Part shown: positions 23,263 to 35,559 of the stretch, one piece after another
Layout: every line of letters begins with the position of its first letter
How positions within the stretch are numbered: the stretch's first letter is position 1
NCBI GenBank assembly: GCA_027924645.1
Contig: BSBN01000763.1
Location: forward strand, 3,906,001 to 3,970,000
Direction of reading: 5' to 3'
Length of the DNA: 64,000 nucleotides
Source of the DNA: Cunninghamia lanceolata
Taxonomy: Eukaryota; Streptophyta; Pinopsida; Cupressales; Cupressaceae
The notes under the pieces: model-generated
The model's input: the letters and a program-made list of their open reading frames with translations, nothing else
Told to the model about the DNA's origin: nothing
The model's database searches: none
Made by a program: the position numbers and the translations under genes

Positions 23263-24804
23263 AATGTCACACCTGCATCTTCCGCGTGGATGTGACACAC
23301 AAATACCCATGTCTTGACCACATTCGCCATGTGGTCGCGACACAGGCCACGAAATTTTTTTTCTCCCTAACCCTAAGAACCCCCTCGCACGTGTCTGCGT
23401 GCTTGGTGGCAATACGCATAAGCGTAGTCAAGTTGACGTAACCGTGTTGGTGAAGGCCGTCTAGAGGGTATGCCATACATAGAGTATCGCTTCTAGGGTT
23501 AGATCAATTCCAATCAGTACCCTAATTTAACTAGGTGTTGACAAAATACCGACATCAAACCCTAAACTAACTCAGATTAGAAGTGGTTAAATGATATGGC
23601 ATGATGGCACTCGATTGAAGGTGGAGTGATGGATGGAACACATGATAAAGTAGAAAGATTAAATGTAAGTCATAAAAATGTTATAAAGATAAAACCCTAA
23701 AATCTGGCAAAATTTCGGCAGCATAACGCATCTTTGCAAAAATGATTTTAAAGTAAAACGTCAATGAGTGCATAATAAAATTTAAGAATAATTAAGTTTA
23801 AAATTACAACTTTAAAATGAACTCAAACGACATAAAGTAACAATTAAAATCAAAATAAATGACAAGATGTCAAATGAACCCACGAAGAATAGTAAGTCCA
23901 TTATTAACTATAATTTCAACAATTATATTTAAAACCAGCTCGTATATTTAAAAATAGAAGGGGGAAAAGAGTTTAAATACTCATCCCGTAAAATAATTAT
24001 AAAATAGATAAATAAAAAAAAATCAAATTTCGCTAGGGAAGAATAAAAATTGAGGAAAAGAAAATAATAGGCTCCACCCAATTAATAAAATTCAAAACAC
24101 TATATACTAACCAAAATGAATAAATACCCCTTTCAAGAAAATAATTAGAACCAAATTTAAAATTTCCCAAGAGATAATTTTAAACAAATAAGGAAAAATA
24201 GGGATTTAAATAAAAGGTAAAATAAAACCCTCAAAATAAAATCCTCCTAAACAAAAGAGAAAAGCCCTAACAAATTTAAAATTATTTTCTAAAGACAAGG
24301 TTGCCCTAATTTCTAATTTTCATCTTACCTCCTCTTTTACTATCTTCTCTCCTATTTGGTTTTGTTTTCTCTCATGTGCAGGTTTAAGGTTTCGAACCAG
24401 CAATGGAGGCCATGGATGGCTCTCACAAAGTTATGCTTTCAAAGCTCTGATATCCTAAAGAACTATATTGTTATTCTCTTTTTCTTTTCTTTTTTTTTGT
24501 ATCTTACATGAGATAAGTGTTGTTGCAGAGCTAGGACGTAGAGGGTCCGCCGCCGCCGGCGCTGCTGTGGGTAGGCAGAGGTGGAGTCGCGGTGGAGAAG
24601 CACTGAAGGGGTTTGAGGGAAGGTAAGGCATGGAGTGAGGGAAGTCGCTACGGGCGGCGGATACTGTAGCTCACGGGAGGCAGGGTTCGTGGCTCCGGCG
24701 GTGGGGGAGCTGTGTGCAGAGATAGGCGTCAATGGTGATGGGGTCTAGGGTGCTGGTCGGCGGATGATAGAATGGCTCCGCAGAGGGCAACGCTTAAGGG
24801 TTTG

Positions 24805-24880
24805 GGGTGTGGAGTGGGAGGCAAAGCCTCCACCCACACTCGCGGGTGTGGGTGGAGGCTCCGCCTCCCACCCCACACCC
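24805..24880. repeat. Enlarged double hairpin in right LTR
   Basis: Compared with the 39-base hairpin of the other LTR, this copy is 76 bases. A second, inner inverted repeat (GCCTCCACCCACAC ... GTGTGGGTGGAGGC around CGCG) is inserted in the loop, so the stem is doubled. One mismatch is visible in the outer stem. Confidence 0.9.
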
Positions 24881-25286
24881 TTGATGCATTAATTTTGGAG
24901 GGGTTGTGGGTGTAGCTGCTGACAGTCCCATTAACATGTTTATTTATTTTTGTCTCCAATCCACGGGAGCTAAACACATCAGTCCGCCCCTTGTAAATAT
25001 TGATCTCACAGAAAATTTACTAAAAGATGTCTTTCGATTTAATTTTTTTTTTGTATATATATATACATGTGTATATATATATGTATATTTTCAAAAGAAT
25101 TTTATCGGTTTACTTAAAAAAATACATATATACATATATCTCTATATATATATAAGTATATATATATTTATTACATCCGTTAGTTATAAAACTCCTGTAG
25201 CTACTTCCAATTTTCTGTGTATATACACAAAGATAGAAAAAAATAGGGTAAATAGAATAGAATTAAAATAAACTGAGCAGAACAGG

Positions 25287-25288
<2 letters not shown>

Positions 25289-25338
<50 letters not shown>

Positions 25339-25350
25339 ATATTTTTACAT
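25289..25350. repeat. (AT)n and GTAT microsatellite in right LTR
   Basis: An AT run at 25289-25326 is followed by three GTAT units and further TA. It is the counterpart of the 72-bp pure run at 12796-12867. Confidence 0.95.
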
Positions 25351-27970
25351 TTCCTTTCTAACCAAATAAATGCCTTGACAAGAATTTTCCATTTGAACAT
25401 ACATGAACAACAATATATTTATAATTATATCTCCTTTTTTTGTAACAGTAAACTAGAAGGCTACCAAATTCCTATGAAATCATAACAGCTCTGTTTCTCT
25501 TCTAGAACGACAATTAATGAAATAGTCTTTTAAGCACAGTTAATAACATAACTGCAAGTAAAAACAGGTAACTATTCACAACTTTCTCCTTCTTGGTTGT
25601 AATAATATATTTATTCAATAACACTCATATATATATTTTTTTGTCAGCATTCTACAAATCTAAACTCACAATTAGGAAAATATGCAGTATTAAATAACAT
25701 ACAGAGTTTTAATCCTTGAAATCCCTCTTTTCTTGCCTACATCATATTTTATCAACCATTGATGCATTTACACATATTTTTTTTTGTAAAACAGACAATG
25801 GTAGAAAACTACTTATATCCTCACATGCACTTCACAACTCCACACCCCCACAAAAATAGAAATAACAACATTAAATTAAATACAGATTGTTTGCAATTCA
25901 ACATTTACATAGCCAACATTATGGCAAATAACAAATTAAACTCTTCAAGAATAAAATACAATGAGGCCATAATCGCCATGGCTCCAACAGCCATCACAAA
26001 GGGACTATAAGGACACCCAAATGAGCTCCCAAATATCACCATCTCTTCACTTTAAAACCTGCAACTAAACACAACAACCAACAACAAAACCAACCACTAC
26101 GAAAGCTCTCCTCCCTACCATAGACCTGCCAGTGGGTCACCCCCGAGCTAGGGAGGTAGGGATTTCACACAGGGTTTCATTCCACAACAAAATCAATCAC
26201 AATAACACAAAATCAGAATAACCCCATAGGTTTAACACAACTTTACTCATAAAAATGAGCTTGGTGAGGGTAGGGAATGGACCCCTCAACTTCAAAGGGC
26301 TTCCAAATGATAAAAATCTCTACTCATGGCCTCAAGCCAAATTCCCCAAAACACCACAATCCACAAGATTCACAAATAAATCACTTGGCACTCTTGCCAT
26401 CCAATTAATTCACTCCTCCAATAAGAGCCCTCAAGGCACAAATACAAACTATGGGAGAGACGTCAAGGAGGTTCCTTTCCCCTACCCATACAAGTTGAGC
26501 ATTACCTCCATTTGAGGTGCTCTCACCATAACACCCAACCCAACATCACAATGCAAACATCATAATGCAAACAACACACAACCAAAATATAAAACATTGT
26601 ACATCATATAAGCAAGGTAAGAAGCAAGTTAAGAGGCCTACCTTCAAGGCCCTGACAATGGAAGTAGAATTGGTGAAGAGCTCCAGGCCTTCCCAAGCCT
26701 TCCAACTTTAAGAATTTCTCCAACCTTCCCTAACTCCTCCAAACTAGAAAGGAAAACTAAAATTTTCAAGAACTCTCCAAATTGCAAGGAAAAAGACTAG
26801 AAAAAGAGAACCCCCACTCCTCTACAAGAGGAGCTATTATAGGCCATCAACTTGGCCATGAGGGATGAGAAGGTGACACTTGTCACCTCCTCCTTCCCCC
26901 TCCTATGCCACTTGTAAAGGAGAGGAAGTATGAGGATGACAAATGTCATCCCCTCATTCCACCTCCATCTCCACCCTACACTCTTGTGCTTCCACACAAG
27001 TGGGAGGGGGACAAATGGTGAGTTGGATTCCCACTCACACCTCAAGAAAACAAAGGTCTTGAGTGGTGCTCCCACTCACTTGGGAGTTTGGGAAGACTCT
27101 TGGAGACCTCCCAAGTCTTCCTTGGGAATGATTCCAAAACTTTGGGATGGGAGATGAGTCCTTCCCAAGGCAAGGCCCATCCCCCATCTTCCCTCATTTC
27201 TAAATTCGTCACTTTTACTCAACCATGGTTTAGGGTGACCTAAGGTGAGTCAAAACTAGGGTTAGATAGTCCAAGTTGACCCTAGACTCATGGTTGACCA
27301 CCTAGGGTAACTTTTGGGACCCTAGGGTTCATGAAGGGGTTAAAAATCCACATTTAAATGGCCTAAAAACATAATAATATAAATACCAAGTGGCATAAAT
27401 CAAATAAAATTGTACAACACTTATTATTAATCAATTTAAATAAAAGGGTACTAAGGCCAAAATAATTAAAATTAAACCAAGCACACTAAATCCACACACA
27501 AATTCAAACGTGATCCTTATCCCTCTTGGGAATGGATCAACTTAACAGGGGATAACATAGTGTGAATTCTACCTCCAATTTCCCATGGCTAGGGAATGTA
27601 AAACCTGCACATCTCGATCAAGTGTCAGTCCTATCATAAAAAGTCATAGCCGAAGCAACTGTAATTAACTTCACGCAATTGAAATAAACATCAATACAGA
27701 ACTCCAAATTAAACTACATTTTCCATCACATGTCAAATAGTTCATATCACATAAATAACTAGAATCTCATAACAAAATAGCATCTAATATATATCCCATA
27801 TGTCGAACCACAACATAACATCCAATATGACCAAACCAAATCACATACATTGAATAAGTGAGATAAAACATCAAGTCTGCATAATGAAACATAGTCACTA
27901 AGGTTTGATAGTGTCATCTACTGAATAGCATACTAATCAAAATATGGAAGGTAAAATAATCGGCCTCACA

Positions 27971-28427
27971 TATTGAAGTTTGTTCCTTTTGAAAATAGAT
28001 CCGTATTTCTGGTCTTTGTGCTAGATCTACTTTTTTGTGTTTAAGTTCAAAGAAATTAATACAAGATGGTTGTCAACGTTGTGGGATCTTTCTTCTTGTT
28101 TCTAGTGTAGTGCATTGAACTCATCCTTTACTTCCATATCTATTTGAGAAATTCTAAAATTGGTGCTTTAAAAATTCTAAATTTATTTTTTGACTTGCAT
28201 ATGAAATATAGTAATTAGGAAATACAATTCTAATCATATCAAATTGGGAATTCTTTGACTATGGCACTGTAATATGAATGATTGGGTTTTGATAAACTAA
28301 TTTTAAAATTGTGGTTAATGTGTTGATACAAAGTTTGAAATTTGTTGTGTTATATCATTTGCTTCTAGTTCCCATTCAATCTCTTGATCTTTGTTTCAAA
28401 ACAATAGTAGATAGATTAAATTAATGC
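27971..28427. other. Right target-site duplication and AT-rich flank
   Basis: TATTG at 27971-27975 closes the gypsy insertion. The remaining bases are AT-rich and show no gene. Confidence 0.85.
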
Positions 28428-28783
28428 TCAGTTTGAACAAATAAATTGTACAACCAAGTCCCCTTGTGAACTATCCATATCAACCCTATGCTTGCACAAC
28501 ATAGTTGTGACCCAACTCTTAAGACCTTGGGGATCATTGATTCTCTTTTGGATCAACAGTCCTTTTATGAGAGGCAAGTTGAATCTCAACTTACCTGTGT
28601 TGCATGCATGTGTTAAATGGACCATCAACACTTTCTCTCTCTTGGATGCTTCATCATCCCATTCAATCGGAAAAGACAATTAACCTTCATTTGTGGAGTT
28701 CAATTTCTTATTATCAAGAAGTTGTTTCATTTGCTCTCTTTTCTTTGCATTCTCAGCTTCACACTCCTCTGGTGTTAGAGTAT
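28428..28783 (-). pseudogene. Gene fragment of unknown family
   Basis: I do not recognise the family. A minus-strand frame of about 118 codons looks like real protein: TPEECEAENAKKREQMKQ, one TAA, then PIEWDDEASKREKVLMVHL and GLKSWVTTMLCKHRVDMDS, ending near FICSN. The charged helical start followed by a mixed globular pattern differs from random frames nearby. No start codon, partner exon or repeat copy is visible. It may be a fragment of a host gene or of a transposon protein. Only its coding appearance is supported. Confidence 0.35.
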
Positions 28784-29207
28784 TTTATCATTTCCTTGGA
28801 ATTGTATTAAATTCTATATCAATATAAAACAATGGTCAAAAGAACACAAAAAATATGTGATAATTTATCAAGTTATAATACAAAACATGCACAATTACAA
28901 TGTTTTTGTCAATGTAAGACAAAAAAAACTAGTTAATTTTTTCAATCAAGTGTTGCAATCCCTCAAAACATTAAAAAAATAATTTCCAATATTATAATTA
29001 AATTCAAAACATGTAAGTGGAATATTTTATATCAACACAAGAACATAAATTGCACCAATTTTGTCAACCAATGATGGGACAACCTAAAAAGCATAAAAAG
29101 TCTCTTTCAATGTTGAAAAAAGCACAGAACAGGGAATAAGATAGAGCATGTGCACTAAAAATCATGTGACATGCCTTTTTGTAGGAAGTTTTTCATCATT
29201 TTATATC

Positions 29208-29249
29208 GTTTAAAACATGCTCGCATAATAATGTGAGCACGTTTTAAAC
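29208..29249. repeat. 42-bp imperfect palindrome (element A, left)
   Basis: It starts GTTTAAAACATGCTCGCAT and ends with its near complement. 18 of 21 base pairs match. The core ATAATGTGAGCACGTT fits the motif shared with elements B and C. Confidence 0.85.
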
Positions 29250-30939
29250 TAGCTAAAATGCTGACTAGCATCCTCTCTTCTACTCTTTCACAAACTCTCT
29301 TTCTCTCTTTATCTTTTTTACTCTCTCCAAACTCTCTTTCTCATTCCCCTTCAAAAACTATGAAGGTTTTTTAGAGGAACTACTTTTTATGCTTGATGGG
29401 TTCTAATGGTTCTTGGTAAGCATTAATAGATAGTATAGAACTACTTGTGTGATCTGAAGAGGCACATTATCCTTTATGCACCAACTCATTGGCAAATCCC
29501 AAGAAGTCATGTATGGGGAAACTTATATAGTATGGAGTGATGTTGGTCATAGAATCCAATGATATAGAAAGGGGCCCGATGAGGGACAAATTCATGGATG
29601 GGAAAACTTAGATGAGGGAGTAGGGTTCTAATTTAGGGGTACTTACTGATTGGGGTACTCATAGCTCAATTATAGTTGCTACAAAAGCAACCCTTTTAAG
29701 GTAAGTTTTAAGCCATATGGCACTTGCTTCTGCTTACAACTCTAGAGATGACTGGTTGTGTTGTTGTTGGTGTTGCCTCTAGGTTGAGAGTCAAAGGATG
29801 GTTCCTTGCATTTTTAAGGACCCAACCAAGAAATCATTACAATTGAGCCTCAACCTCTTGGATTGTGACTAGAATGAGTTGTCCCAAAATTTCTAAATAG
29901 AATAGAAGATGTGACAAAAGGGGTATACATTCAATTATTGGTTACATAATATAAGGGATGAGACATCCCTTCAAAATGAACTAGGTCATAGGAAAATTTT
30001 AGGTGAACTAGTTTTGTTATACCTAGTTGTGCTTTCCAAGACTAGAACTTGGTGTGAAGCCTAAACCATGATGTGTGCATTAGAGGCATATTTTTCTTGA
30101 ATTTCCTTAGAGAATTCCTCATAAACTATTGTTGGTTTATGTGTATACCCCTACCTTGATTGTGCCTCATGGATAGTTAGTAAGTGTGATGTCACATGCC
30201 CAAATCTCGTAGGTGTCTCTAGTGCATTGATGTGTAGAGTTGAGACACCTTATGCTTCTTTTTCTTTGGCCTACTAATCAAAGAGGTGATTGATCTCTTC
30301 ATCCATCACATGTTCATAAATAAGAGTCATTACTATTTGATTTTGCATTGGTAACACCACCATTCTTAAATATTTGTATTAGACCATGACACTATTTCCT
30401 TAGCTCAATCTTCTTAGTCTGAAGCTTATGATCAAATTTATGGCCAAGTTGTAGTTTTATTTCATCTTGTAGAAGTGGAAGTGGTAATCCTCTAAAAGAG
30501 GATTTTCTTTTATTGATTGGGTCACAAGAATGACTGCTATGTTGTTTTCACATCTAGTGTTAGTTATTAAGGCTAGTCTTGGAAATTGGAGCATCTTCCA
30601 TAAGCTTGTGGACAACTTTGATTTCTAGTTGGCATTAGTTCAAGGAAAAATATTTCCCACCTTGATATTGGAATTTTCCAATGAATCATATCTCTACAAA
30701 TCACCATTCAATTTTGAGTGGAGATTGGAGAGCATGTCTGAGAAAAAATAACTATATAATTATATTTCAACACAAGTGAAATGAGAAAATTGATATTAGA
30801 CTCCTATAAATCATAACCTTCTTAATGTTGGTGTTAAACTCATGGTATAGGATGTCATGCTATCACACAAGATCTATTATTATAACTATGCATGTAGTGC
30901 ATCAAATAGGTAATCAAGTGATGGTCCAAGAGAATACCT

Positions 30940-31650
30940 AGAAAGATAGAGAGGAATAGGGATAGGGACATGGATAGGGATAGGGATAGGGATAGGGATA
31001 GGGATAGGGATAGGGAGGGTGAGGGAAAGAGGGGAGATATAGAAAGAGATGGAGAGATAGAGAGGGAAAAATATAGAAAGAGGGGCAGATAGAGAGATAG
31101 AGAGGGATAGGTGGAGATAGAGATAGAGAGAGGGGGAGAGAGGGGGCTTGAGATAGAAAAAGTGATCTATAGAGGGAGAAATATAGATAAAGAGGGAAAT
31201 ATAGATAGAGATAGAGAGAGGGGAGAGATAGGGAGATAGGGAAAGAGATGATAAGATGTCTAGAGACATAGGGAGAGAGATTGAGAGGTAGAGGTATGGG
31301 GAGAGAAATAGAGAGGGGGAGAGAGATAGAGAGGGAGGGGGAGAGAGAGAGGTAGAGAGGGATAGATTAAGAGATAGATATGTGGGGAGAGATAGAGATA
31401 GGTAAAGAGATGAAGAGATGTCCAAAGACATAGGGAGAGAGATTGAGAGGTAGAGGGAGGGACAGAGAGATAGAGAGGGAGGGAGAGATAGAAAGATAGA
31501 GTTAGAGAGAGGGGGTTGGTAGAGAAAGCAAGATAGAGAGGTAGATAGTTTTAGAGAGGGAAAGAGGATAGAGAGATATGGACGCATAGAGAATTGAAGA
31601 GTTAGAGAGAGAGGGGTCGAAAGAGAAAACAAGATAGAGGGGGAGAGATA
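30940..31650 (+). repeat. Polypurine satellite: (GGGATA)n and GAGAGATA-type repeats
   Basis: About 710 bp in which the plus strand is almost all purine. It opens with about seven GGGATA units (30972-31017) and continues as irregular GAGAGATAGAGAGGG units with 15-60-bp partial repeats. The 264-codon minus-strand open frame across it is a by-product of the missing stops in a pyrimidine repeat (SLSLSPSL-type), not a gene. Such tracts can adopt triplex DNA. Confidence 0.95.
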
Positions 31651-31685
31651 TATGCATAAAAAGAATTTTAACTTCTTCAAAACCT

Positions 31686-31705
31686 GCTCATGTTATAACG
31701 TGAGC
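31686..31705. repeat. 20-bp near-palindrome (element A, right)
   Basis: GCTCATGTTATAACGTGAGC, 18 of 20 positions self-complementary. Same motif as at 29208-29249. Confidence 0.8.
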
Positions 31706-32572
31706 GTGTTTTTTACTACTTTGGGAAATTCCAACCCTAAGGGTTGTATTTGCCTTGGGAATCCAATTGAAATGGTTGGAGGTACCTTTTGTATGTGAAA
31801 GACGTGTTTTCAACAAAAGTTAGAAATCTTAACCAAATATTATGCGTGCTCTCCATCAGGTTTACATGTTTTTCAATGTCAATATGAAAAAATGCTAGGA
31901 CGACTTCAAGTTTTTTATTAACTTTCTAACCATGTATTTTTTTCAAAAATCTAATAATATTAAGGTTTTCATCTTCAATTTATTTTTCTAATGCGTTCTT
32001 TTTTTCAGAAAAGCTATGTCTAGTATTTCTGGTGTCATTTTTACACATTTATCAAAATTTGAAACAAATTACATTTTTAGATTCTAGACTCAATTCTATA
32101 CAAATTGAAAATTTTGATTATTGATTAGTTTTCAAAAAAATAGGTGGGAGCACATTCAAATTTTCATTTTTCAGGATGTGCCCACTTTGAAAATTCATAA
32201 AAAACCATATATTCATTAATAAATTAATAGAAAAATCAAGCATAAACTACATGGTGTTAGCTAATTTTCCACCAAAGTGATTTGTCAAATAATTAAAAAA
32301 GGTTGACATTTTATGAGGAGCACACCAGACACTAAGTTATATTTTTATGACAAAAACAAGAGTACTTTGTGTCCTCCCCCTATTTAAACCTCTTAATCTC
32401 CACCATTTTTAGAAAAATTAGTAGTTTAGAAACCTAATTTTGAGCACTTCAAAACTTTTTCTTATCTAATCTTCTAATTTTGAGCATGGCTATCTTCAAT
32501 GTCTCATCCAAGATTAGTTTTTACTGATTTCATAAAAAAGTGGCCACTTTTGACTCCCTTTTGGTCCCCCAT

Positions 32573-33237
32573 CTCCATGCACTTACCCCAATGGTGCAAT
32601 TCAATATAGAATCAACATTGGTCCATTCATCTATAGCTTAAAACATTTTGTTGAACAGTCTACATGCTTATTTGATACATGTCATGGCGTTTGGTGTTGT
32701 ATATTTCCTATTCATGGAGAAAACAACTCATGACCCTTGTTCTTTTGCATTTTACATTTTCCTTTTCTCCTTAACAACCTTATGCCTTCCAATGACTTCA
32801 CAAATATTTAGATATGGAATTGGAGTATTAGCTCATGTTCTTTGTTAACTCTTTAGGTTGTGGTTGTCATAATCTATTTTGAATTATTGTGTCAAACAAT
32901 TCACATGGTTTGTTGTTAGTCGCACCCTACTAAACAACTTAATGCTTCCACAAGTTAGAAACATTATATAAAACATTTCATCTTTTTGCTATGGCATTCT
33001 ACCTACATAGGCCATGACCTTTCATATTTGGAGTTATTGCACCTTGTTTTTAGCTTCCAAAAAGATTTTATCATATATCAAACAATTCATAGAATTTATC
33101 TTGTGCTTTACATTTTCATTGCAAACATTGTCAAGTTGTGTCCTATGCATTATGCAAAATAGTTCACATACTTTGTCTATTACTTCCTCTTATCAAGTTA
33201 TGACCCATAATACTTACAACGTATTTTGTCATATAGT
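32573..33237. other. Spacer between elements A and B
   Basis: No gene. Short strings such as CTTTGTCTATT (near 33170) recur right of element B (52233-52243), suggesting B sits inside an older repeat. Open frames at 32648-32848 and 33014-33247 show no domains. Confidence 0.4.
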
Positions 33238-33249
33238 CCATGGGTAAAA

Positions 33250-33270
33250 GCAAGAAGTTGGGTCCACAAA
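33250..33270 (+). repeat. Left terminal inverted repeat of element B
   Basis: 21 bases identical to the complement of 52198-52218. Inside it the match fades (AGAGG against AAAGC). Confidence 0.75.
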
Positions 33271-33417
33271 GAGGGGAAATTTCAGCCAAAAAAAATCTCG
33301 TAGGAAACGTGTATGTTTTATTGAAAAAATACCTACGCACTTAGCTACGAGTACCTGAGCCTAAATCCAAACATGTATGTGTTATGCTTCAGATACGCAC
33401 TAAGGAATGCATGCACA

Positions 33418-33471
33418 TTATAATGTGAACATGCTTTATAATGTGTACATGTTTTATAATGCGTACACATT
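33418..33471 (+). repeat. Three 18-bp subterminal motif copies (B, left)
   Basis: Three contiguous 18-base units: TTATAATGTGAACATGCT, TTATAATGTGTACATGTT and TTATAATGCGTACACATT. They are the tandem form of the motif that is palindromic in elements A and C. Candidate transposase-binding sites. Confidence 0.85.
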
Positions 33472-35370
33472 TATTAAAGGTTTTTAATTTTTTAAATAAA
33501 GGACTGTCATTTTCATTTTTTCCTGCGAATTTAGCTGAGAGGAAAATGATAGAGGTTTATGTGTACACATTTTTGAGGACCGATACTAGCTCATTTTTAG
33601 TTGCCAACTACTCCTATTGACACAAGCAACCTCAACAACCACCCAATTGGTTAAATTCTCCATTTTTTTAGCTTTATATCTTACATTTTTTGTTTGTAAT
33701 TGTAGTTTAGTGTTTGTTTATTTTGTTTGTAATTAGCTTGTTTAATTTATAGTTTTTAAATTGTATTTGGAAACAAAATCATCAATGCACATGAGAAACC
33801 TTAAATTCTAAATTGAAAATCACAAAATTTATACCTAATTTAACTAATTTAACCGTAAACCCTAGGTTCTAAAAAAATTAGACCTAAAAACTAAAACCCT
33901 TAACCCTAAAACATAAACCTAAAACCCTAAACCAGAAAACCCCTCTTAGGACCTATAATTAAGTAGGTATATAATTAATAATTATCACAATTCGTAAATA
34001 CATGTCACATAATTCTTGAACAAGTTATTGAACTATGTATAGTAAAATGTCGTTGGGGTACATGATTTTATTTACCTAACTATTTGGTTAGATTATATTA
34101 TGTTTCTTGGACCTCTATCTTTCCCCTTCTTAACTACTATGGTTTTAGGCATTTGCATAATGGTATATTCCTTCTTTCTTTTCCCCTCACTTCTATTTTT
34201 CCCACTTCTTGTCAACTTTATGTTACTTGGACCAAACCTTTGAACATTCACCAAACCTTATATACTACAAGTAGTAATCCCAATCCATAATTCCTCTTCT
34301 CCTTCCCTAACATAACTGATATCAAATCTCTCTAAGCCCCAATCTCATTTATTTTCCCATCAATATTAGGTATTCATGTTCCTTACTACTTAGTTCATGT
34401 ATTCCTCCCATAGACCTTTAAGATTTTTAATAACTTCATATCCCTTGTATTTGTAGATCTTGAAGTTTGATTCCATAGTCCCCTTTACATATCTTGCACC
34501 TCCAACATCCTCATATAAGAATTCTTGAGTTCCCAACTATTAAGCCAAGCTAAGATGTATTTTTACCATTTGAGCATTATTTAAGCATGAGTTTTTATAG
34601 ATACTCACTATTTAAATGCAATACTCCACCTACCTCCCCCACCTTTTCAAATATGAAATTAATGATTAGATTGACACTAATGGGTGTGTAAAATCATCTT
34701 TATACTATCAAAATGATATCGAGATCAACAAAGGCATATACGTACATGCAATGCCTAAGGAATTTGAAAATGGGTGTAAGAATACAAATTATAGAAATGA
34801 AGTTGTAGATACATCAATATAGGTATAAATATATTCTCTAAATGTGGGAAGGATGTTATAGCTACCCCAGGTTTCCTAGCACTATATATCTAAGCATAAT
34901 TTCACACCAGGAAGTTATTCTAGTGCATTAAATTCCTTGATTGGAAGAAAGAAGAATTATATGATCCTAATGGCTTTCTATAATATAATACATAAATGTA
35001 ACAAGGATTTGTTTTTGAGACAAATGCTTAGCTATAAGTATCTTACTTTCGTTCTAAGGTGTCAAATGATATAATTTTAGTCTCTAAAGGGAAATTATTT
35101 ATTTTTTAATCATAGGAATAATATTTAATAACCATAATACATTTAAATGAATTTCTCCTCGAAAATTGTAATGATTCAATGGATGATCAAAATTATTTAT
35201 AGATTCTCTATATCCACATTTTTTGGTATGAATGTAACAAGATTTTGATGAATATTTTAAACTTTCTAATGTGTTGCAAATCCTTTGTGATGTATCTCCA
35301 TTATTATATGTTGGTATTTGTAGTACTAACATAGATTAATTATTAAGTATTTCTAGTTGTATGAAGTGTT
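33472..35370. other. Left interior of element B, no gene recognised
   Basis: AT-rich. At 33850-33950 there is a degenerate telomere-like tract (CCCTTAACCCTAAAACATAA). A 78-codon minus-strand frame at 35099-35332 (RICNTLESLKYSSKSCYIH) has a protein-like look but no match I know. The LINE begins at 35371. Confidence 0.45.
35364..35370. other. Candidate target duplication of the LINE (AAGTGTT)
   Basis: AAGTGTT at 35364-35370 directly precedes the short T-run (poly-A end of the minus-strand LINE). The same 7 bases occur at 42294-42300, just beyond the 5' end. Confidence 0.6.
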
Positions 35371-35559
35371 TTTTATTAGATGAGCTAGAAAAGAGGGTCC
35401 AAAACCCTATACAAAATGGTCCCAAGGGCTATAGGCCATTAACAAGCCGGAAACAATACTTTAACAGCTCATGGACATCAGACAAAAAATGACTAATCAA
35501 AAACAACAAAAATAGCAAAAACAACAAGAAATTGGGGACTTTCAGTCGTCCCATACTTG

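Larger units (their letters stand above)
10785..27970 (-). mobile_element. Complete Ty3/gypsy (probable chromovirus) element with giant LTRs
   Basis: This 17.2-kb element lies on the minus strand. Its LTRs are 10785-15492 (3' LTR) and 23265-27970 (5' LTR), both bounded by TG and CA and flanked by TATTG. The PBS for initiator-tRNA-Met lies beside the 5' LTR and a C-run (G-run on the coding strand) PPT beside the 3' LTR. Inside, in order on the minus strand, are gag with a CCHC knuckle, aspartic protease, reverse transcriptase, RNase H and integrase, followed by a C-terminal domain ending at the PPT. This is the gypsy order. The tail after integrase (TWEDAASFRALYPHLF) resembles a chromodomain-type tail, so a Tekay/Del-like chromovirus is likely but unproven. 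It cannot be active: there are many stops, a frameshift in integrase, an altered RT active site and a nested insertion in RNase H. Confidence 0.95.
23265..27970 (-). repeat. 5' LTR of the giant gypsy element (4706 bp)
   Basis: It begins TGTCACACCTGCATC in plus-strand reading, ends CGGCCTCACA and is followed by the TATTG duplication. It should hold the promoter of the element, which I cannot place by eye. It differs from the 3' LTR by substitutions and indels, including a larger hairpin at 24805-24880 and a shorter AT run at 25289-25326. Confidence 0.95.
29071..32570. mobile_element. Element A: probable non-autonomous relative of element B
   Basis: The right end reads, inward on the minus strand, ATGGGGGACCAAAAGGGAG (up to 32572), matching the left end of element C (ATGGGGGACCAAAAAGTGG at 53476). 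A weak left-end candidate is GATGGGACAACCTAAAAAG at 29073. The layout mirrors element B: a palindromic motif about 0.14 kb inside the left end (29208-29249) and another about 0.87 kb inside the right end (31686-31705), as in B. No transposase is visible. The interior holds a 0.7-kb purine block (30940-31650) and 1.6 kb of noncoding sequence. The left border is uncertain and I see no target duplication. Confidence 0.4.

Noticed and set aside
22866..23441. 191-codon plus-strand Gly/Ser/Cys-rich frame
   Set aside because: Antisense to the gag start and its EP-repeat; composition comes from the repeat.
30886..31680. 264-codon minus-strand open frame (Ser/Leu/Pro-rich)
   Set aside because: It is the pyrimidine strand of a simple GA/GGGATA repeat; stops are missing because of the repeat, not because of coding.
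33838..33950. Second telomere-like tract
   Set aside because: Too short and irregular to be a telomere remnant; listed only as a degenerate tract.
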